Positions 32,717 to 36,346 of a stretch of 36,346 bases of DNA are shown in pieces; the stretch's first letter is position 1; the number at the start of each line of letters is the position of its first letter. Both the position numbers and the translations under genes were made by a program. The notes beneath the pieces are model-generated. The model saw only the letters and a program-made list of their open reading frames with translations, was not told the origin of the DNA and ran no database searches. Source of the stretch: Clostridia bacterium (GTDB lineage: Bacteria > Bacillota > Clostridia > Christensenellales > CAG-138); NCBI GenBank assembly GCA_017541305.1, contig JAFXZJ010000058.1, forward strand, positions 1 through 36,346, given 5' to 3'.

Positions 32717-33778
32717 TTATTTGAAATAGAGCGAAGCTGCATCGTAGAATTCCTTGTCGACCTCCTTGCGGACGGTGACGGCCTTATCGAGATCGGCGGC
32801 AACTATGCGGTTGCCCTCCATGCCCACCATGTTGCAGTAATCGCGCTCGACTACCAGCTCGCCGGCCTTGATGCCCAGGCGGGTGCCCAGCACGCGGTCA
32901 AATGCGCAGGGCGCGCCGCCGCGCTGGACGTGGCCCAGAACGACGGGACGGCACTCGAAATACTGCGCGTCCTGACCGAGCAGGGGATCGTTCCTCATGG
33001 CGTTCTCGATCATGTCGGAAAGATGCTTGGCAAGGTTCTTCTGAAGCAGGAGCTTGTTGCCGAAGGCGTCGGTGCCGACGTCGATGGATTCGCCGTCCTT
33101 GAGCTCAAAGCCCTCGGCCACGACTATGATGGTGTAATGATCGCCGCGCAGATACCTTCTGCGGACGAGGGAGACGATCTCTTCAAAGGTCTTGGGGAAT
33201 TCGGGGATCAGCACCAGATGCGCGTTGGCGGCAAGGCCGGCCTGCAGCGCGATCCAACCGGTGTGACGGCCCATGCACTCGACCACTATGCAGCGGGAGT
33301 GTGCCTTGGCGGTGGTCTGAAGGCGGTCGATCGCCTCCATCGCGATGTTGGACGCGGTCTCAAAGCCGAACGTGTAATCCGTGCAGGAAAGATCGTTGTC
33401 AATGGTCTTGGGAACGCCGATCACGTTGATGCCGCGCTTCCTGAGCTCGTTCGCAACGCCCAGGGTATCGTCGCAGCCGATGGCCACAACGCCCTCAAGA
33501 TCCAGCGCCTTCAAAACCTCGATGATGGTTTCGGGACCGTTGGGATCCTTCATGACGTTCGTGCGGGAGGAACCGATTATGGTGCCGCCCATGGTCTATA
33601 TGCCCTCTACCTCGGAAAGGGTCAGCCAGTGGCCCTGCGCCAGCATGGCGCCGCGCCAGCCGTTATGGAAGCCGAAAACCTCCATGCCTGCTTCGGCGCA
33701 CTTTTCAACAACGCCCCTTATGACCGCGTTAAGACCCGGGCAGTCGCCGCCGCCGGTCAAAATGCCTATCTTCCTCAT
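32717..33778 (-). pseudogene. pfkA: 6-phosphofructokinase, PPi-type signature, interrupted by an in-frame TAG
   Basis: Two open stretches in the same frame together make one full phosphofructokinase of about 353 codons. The first runs from ATG 33778 (AAGGAG upstream) through [20 protein letters not shown] to residue 60. A TAG at 33596-33598 follows, then the rest resumes with GGTIIGSSRTN and runs to the normal end. The gene carries GxDD (GCDDTLG) and PKTIDND. Known PPi-dependent enzymes have Asp and Lys at these places, where ATP enzymes have Gly and Gly. So it probably uses or once used pyrophosphate. All other motifs look intact (GRHTGWIALQAG, RPVVLGHVQRGG). The break could be a real nonsense mutation, a readthrough site or an assembly error. 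The gene keeps a consensus promoter and a terminator. Confidence 0.8.
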
Positions 33779-33868
33779 ATCCTCATTCTCCTTATTGGAT
33801 TTCTTTTTTTTAATCGTTTTTGTGGTTTTTCTCATGTTATTTTCGCCTTATTTGTTTTCAGCCGTGCG

Positions 33869-33897
33869 ATTATAATACATTTCATATAAAAAATCAA
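33869..33897 (-). promoter_or_regulatory. Promoter of the phosphofructokinase gene
   Basis: Minus-strand TTGATT (33892-33897), 17-base spacer, TATAAT (33869-33874). Confidence 0.75.
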
Positions 33898-33927
33898 GCC
33901 CCGAAACGATATAATGCCCCAAACATA

Positions 33928-33956
33928 TTGATTTTTTTCGGAACTGCTGTTATACT
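33928..33956 (+). promoter_or_regulatory. Promoter of the ThrE-family exporter gene
   Basis: TTGATT (33928-33933), 17-base spacer, TATACT (33951-33956). It is divergent from the phosphofructokinase promoter. Confidence 0.7.
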
Positions 33957-34011
33957 ACTGCGGCAAATCGAGTCAAAACACCATTAATATAACACTGTCG
34001 GAGGTGCGCGA

Positions 34012-35319
34012 ATGGCGCATAAAAAGAAAAACAAAGAGCTGACGGAGGAGGAGCGCGCTCCCTACGTCAAGGATCAGAAATTTTACGAGGAGCTGCTGGA
34101 GGCCACGGTGTCCCTTGCGAACAAGCTGCAGGCCTGCGGCGCCGAGACCTACCGCGTGGAGGACGCGATCACCCGCATAATCAACGCATACGGAGTGGTG
34201 AAGACGGATACCTTCGTTATCCCCAGCTGCATAATGGCAAGCCTCGAGCCTGACGACGGCCCCGTCGTCACCAAGATACGCCGCCTGAAGGAAGGCGGCA
34301 CCATGCTGGACGGCATCGAGAAGTATTCGGCCCTCTGCCGCCGCATCTGCGCCGAAAAGCCCGATATCCCGGTGTTTCGCAGATGGCTGCGCGAGACCGA
34401 GGCAAGCGTGTGCGTCTACGGTCCCGTGGTCTATTATCTCTCAGCTTTCCTCATCGGCCTGGGCTTCGGCATATTCTTCGGCGGCACATGGCTCGAAGCG
34501 GCCGCGGCGGGGCTTTGCTGCACGGCCACCGGCGCTTCGCTCAAATTCATGGGCAAGCTGCACGCAAACGCCTTCTTCACCTCGTTCGTATGCAGCTTCA
34601 TACTGGCGTTTTTAGCCAACGCGCTGACCGCCGTCGGCCTTTGCAAGAACGCGGATATCGCCACCATCGGCGCGCTGATGCTGCTCGTGCCGGGCTTTCT
34701 GTTCACCAACAGCTTAAGAGACGTTATCTACGGCGATACAATGAGCGGCATAAACAGGCTCGTTCAGGTGCTGATAATCGCGGTTGCGCTTGTAATTGGC
34801 ACCAGCGCCGCCGTTTCGCTTGCAAGGCACATATTCCCCGAGATAGTCACGGGCCTTATCCCCATCGATCATCCCCTGTGGCTGCAGTGCGCGGCGGGCC
34901 TCATAGGCACCCTGGGCTTTGGCTTTATGTTCAATATGCACGGGCGCGGCATACCGCTTGCGCTGCTGGGAAGCGTCATCTCGTGGCTGGTGTGCAGCCT
35001 GTGCATGAGGGCGGGGCTTGGCGAGGCCACCTGCTATCTGATCGCCGCCGCCGCTTCATCCTTCTATGCCGAGATCATGGCAAGGATAAGGAAATTCCCC
35101 GCGACGAGCTATCTGCTCTGCGCGCTCGTGCCCCTGATCCCCGGCGCGGGCATCTACTATACGATGGACTTCCTGCGCCGCGGCATGACCGCCGAGGCCT
35201 ATGCCAAGGGCATGGCAACCGCATCCATCGCCGGCGCCATGGCGATCGGCGTGCTTCTGATATCCACCGCGTTCCGCATGTGGGGCGTGTGGAAGAAGAA
35301 CAGAACAGGGAAAAAATAA
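34012..35319 (+). CDS. Threonine/serine exporter ThrE family protein, full-length two-domain form
   Basis: The 435-residue protein joins the two parts that many Bacillota encode as separate genes. The first is the ThrE N-terminal domain (DUF1212): a cytoplasmic helical part with LANKLQACGAETYRVEDAIT and FVIPSCIMAS, then five membrane helices. The second is the small membrane domain (DUF3815-like) from about 285, with FGFMFNMHGRGIPLALLG and LIPGAGIYYTM. Family members export threonine, serine or dicarboxylates; the substrate here is not known. GGAGG precedes the start by seven bases. It is transcribed alone. Confidence 0.85.
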   Translation: MAHKKKNKELTEEERAPYVKDQKFYEELLEATVSLANKLQACGAETYRVEDAITRIINAYGVVKTDTFVIPSCIMASLEPDDGPVVTKIRRLKEGGTMLDGIEKYSALCRRICAEKPDIPVFRRWLRETEASVCVYGPVVYYLSAFLIGLGFGIFFGGTWLEAAAAGLCCTATGASLKFMGKLHANAFFTSFVCSFILAFLANALTAVGLCKNADIATIGALMLLVPGFLFTNSLRDVIYGDTMSGINRLVQVLIIAVALVIGTSAAVSLARHIFPEIVTGLIPIDHPLWLQCAAGLIGTLGFGFMFNMHGRGIPLALLGSVISWLVCSLCMRAGLGEATCYLIAAAASSFYAEIMARIRKFPATSYLLCALVPLIPGAGIYYTMDFLRRGMTAEAYAKGMATASIAGAMAIGVLLISTAFRMWGVWKKNRTGKK

Positions 35320-35378
35320 TGAATACTGAATATTGAATAATGAATAATTTTGGAACAAATTCCCCCTCGGGGGAATTT
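35318..35378. repeat. TGAATAA-type tandem and GGGGGAATTT hairpin after the exporter gene
   Basis: AATAATGAATACTGAATATT and TGAATAATGAATAA form an AT-rich tandem. AAATTCCCCC (35357-35366) then pairs with GGGGGAATTT (35369-35378). The hairpin may stop transcription of the exporter gene. The tandem matches the inverted copy at 16540-16565. Confidence 0.5.
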
Positions 35379-35399
35379 GAACGTCATTCATTCTTCAGT

Positions 35400-35432
35400 A
35401 AAAACTTGGCGGAGAGCAAATTGCTCTCCGCC
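35400..35432 (-). terminator. Terminator of the right-end LRR-dockerin gene
   Basis: A perfect 10-bp stem (35408-35417 with 35423-35432) is followed on the minus strand by AAGTTTTTAC. Confidence 0.85.
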
Positions 35433-35453
35433 TTGGCGTATTATTTGATGGAA

Positions 35454-36346
35454 TTACGCTATGCCGAGCGCAAGCCTCAGTACAAGCAGCGCGTCGGTGG
35501 TATCGATCACGCCGTCGCCGTTCATGTCGCAGTTCATCATATCCGCCGCGTCGCCCGAAATGCCCAGCGCGCAGCGGAGTACGTACAGCGCGTCGGTGGT
35601 ATCGACAACGCCGCTGCCGTCGGAATCACCGGGGATGGGGTCGGGCTCATCGCCAAAGCGGGCGACTACGCGGGTGTGTTCGGTATTTCGTTCGTCAAGC
35701 TCAAGCTCGGTCGAGATCAGCTCGCCCTCCTCGGTGTACCATCCGAGGAATTCAGAGCCGGTATCGGGCTGAGCGACGGCCGCCGAGCAAATGAGTTCAT
35801 CTTCGTACTCATCATAGTATAGCTCACATTTATATCCGATAGTTCCGCTGCCTTCAGCACGGATCGCGTCAAAGAAAAGGTGTGAATTGTTTGACAGGTC
35901 GAGCTCCGTCAGCGCGTTGCCTAAACAGCAAAGATACCTAAGCCATGCGTTTGCGGAAACGTCGAGCTCCGTCAGCGCGTTGTATGAACAGTCAAGATAT
36001 ATAAGCTCTGTGTTTGCGGAAAGCTCCGTCAGCGCGTTGCCTGAACAGTAAAGACGACTAAGACATGCGTTTGCGGAAACATCGAGCTCCGTCAGCGCGT
36101 TGCCTGAACAGTCAAGATCTTCAAGCCATGCGTTTGCGGAAACGTCGAGCTCCGTCAGCGCGTTGTCTGAACAGTCAAACTTGTGAAGCCAAGTGTTTGC
36201 GGAAACGTCGAGCTCCGTCAGCGCGTTGCCTGAACAGTAAAGATAATTAAGCTCTGTGTTTGCGGAAACGTCGAGCTCCGTCAGCGCGTTTTCATCGCAG
36301 TAGAGGTATTCAAGCGCTGCGCAGCCGGAAACGTCGAGCCCCGTCA
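35454..36346 (-). CDS. LRR protein with FLGWY module and type I dockerin, N-terminus outside window
   Basis: The frame is open from the window end to a TAA at 35454, giving about 297 residues of the C-terminal part. Visible first are eight leucine-rich repeats of about 21 residues with the pattern LTELDVSANxxLxxLxCSGN. They are nearly identical at the DNA level (63-base units), and one repeat lacks two residues (LTELSANTEL). Then come AEGSGTIG and the module FLGWYTEEG...ARF, shared with the proteins at 16679 and 27156. The dockerin closes the chain with two calcium loops (DSDGSGVVDTTDALYVLRCA and DMNGDGVIDTTDALLVLRLA). The signal peptide should lie beyond the window. It is likely a secreted binding protein; the ligand is unknown. 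Confidence 0.88.
   Translation of the reverse strand, partial: TGLDVSGCAALEYLYCDENALTELDVSANTELNYLYCSGNALTELDVSANTWLHKFDCSDNALTELDVSANAWLEDLDCSGNALTELDVSANACLSRLYCSGNALTELSANTELIYLDCSYNALTELDVSANAWLRYLCCLGNALTELDLSNNSHLFFDAIRAEGSGTIGYKCELYYDEYEDELICSAAVAQPDTGSEFLGWYTEEGELISTELELDERNTEHTRVVARFGDEPDPIPGDSDGSGVVDTTDALYVLRCALGISGDAADMMNCDMNGDGVIDTTDALLVLRLALGIA
35880..36346 (-). repeat. Tandem 63-base LRR-coding repeats
   Basis: Units beginning GTTTGCGGAAACGTCGAGCT (as read on the plus strand) recur about every 63 bases to the window end with few differences. One unit (around 36016-36036) is six bases shorter. This shows recent expansion of the repeat array. Confidence 0.8.

Noticed and set aside
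33596-33598. TAG as a reassigned sense codon
   Set aside because: The membrane protein at 23069 ends with TAG at a natural end point, and no other gene in the window needs TAG to be read through.
35880-36346. CRISPR-like regular repeats at the right end
   Set aside because: The 63-base units are continuous coding sequence for leucine-rich repeats in one open frame, with no unrelated spacers.

Overview
The window looks like chromosomal DNA of a fairly G+C-rich Clostridia-type member of the Bacillota, probably an uncultivated gut or rumen lineage. The grounds are strong AGGAGG-type ribosome binding sites, lipoproteins with Gram-positive style lipoboxes, PlsY-type phospholipid synthesis, a CIRCE-controlled Hsp20, a BlaI/M56 pair, and three secreted proteins with type I dockerins. 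The species cannot be told from sequence reading alone. I saw no rRNA, tRNA, CRISPR array, transposase or phage gene.

Layout. Positions 1-5000 (minus strand) hold a truncated XRE regulator with a repeated membrane domain, and a large secreted carbohydrate-binding protein with a dockerin. Positions 5000-7700 (minus) hold plsY and a two-gene operon: a zinc-ribbon protein carrying seven V/L-Y-A-x-P repeats, coupled by an ATGA overlap to a radical SAM/SPASM enzyme. This pair is the best candidate for an undescribed system, a repeat-core peptide modification pathway. Positions 7684-10148 (minus) hold an AT-rich three-gene secretion operon: a ricin-lectin plus clan CD protease-like protein, a secreted protein and a lipoprotein.

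Positions 10246-14173 (plus) are a murG / HEAT-RNA methyltransferase / alanyl-tRNA editing operon, followed by an S9 peptidase. A repeat-rich gap (16.2-16.7 kb) precedes a secreted LRR-dockerin protein (minus) and a divergent ArsR-type regulator. Two tiny minus-strand genes, a MATE exporter, msrA, and a Nudix/lipoprotein/membrane-protein operon follow. A second repeat cluster (23.74-24.0 kb) lies just upstream of a blaI-blaR1-like operon and an LRR-derived lipoprotein. The right end holds a type I pullulanase lipoprotein, hsp20, a PPi-type phosphofructokinase gene broken by an in-frame TAG, a ThrE-family exporter and a truncated LRR-dockerin gene.

Links between regions. ACAnnTGT-core palindromes of the BlaI type lie in the blaI promoter. 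Similar boxes lie in the divergent control region between the clan CD protease operon and murG, suggesting a shared cell-envelope stress regulon. Three paralogous secreted proteins share an LRR/FLGWY module. Six copies of a short element, with a constant 15-base core and changing but always complementary stems, are scattered over 16.2-24.0 kb.
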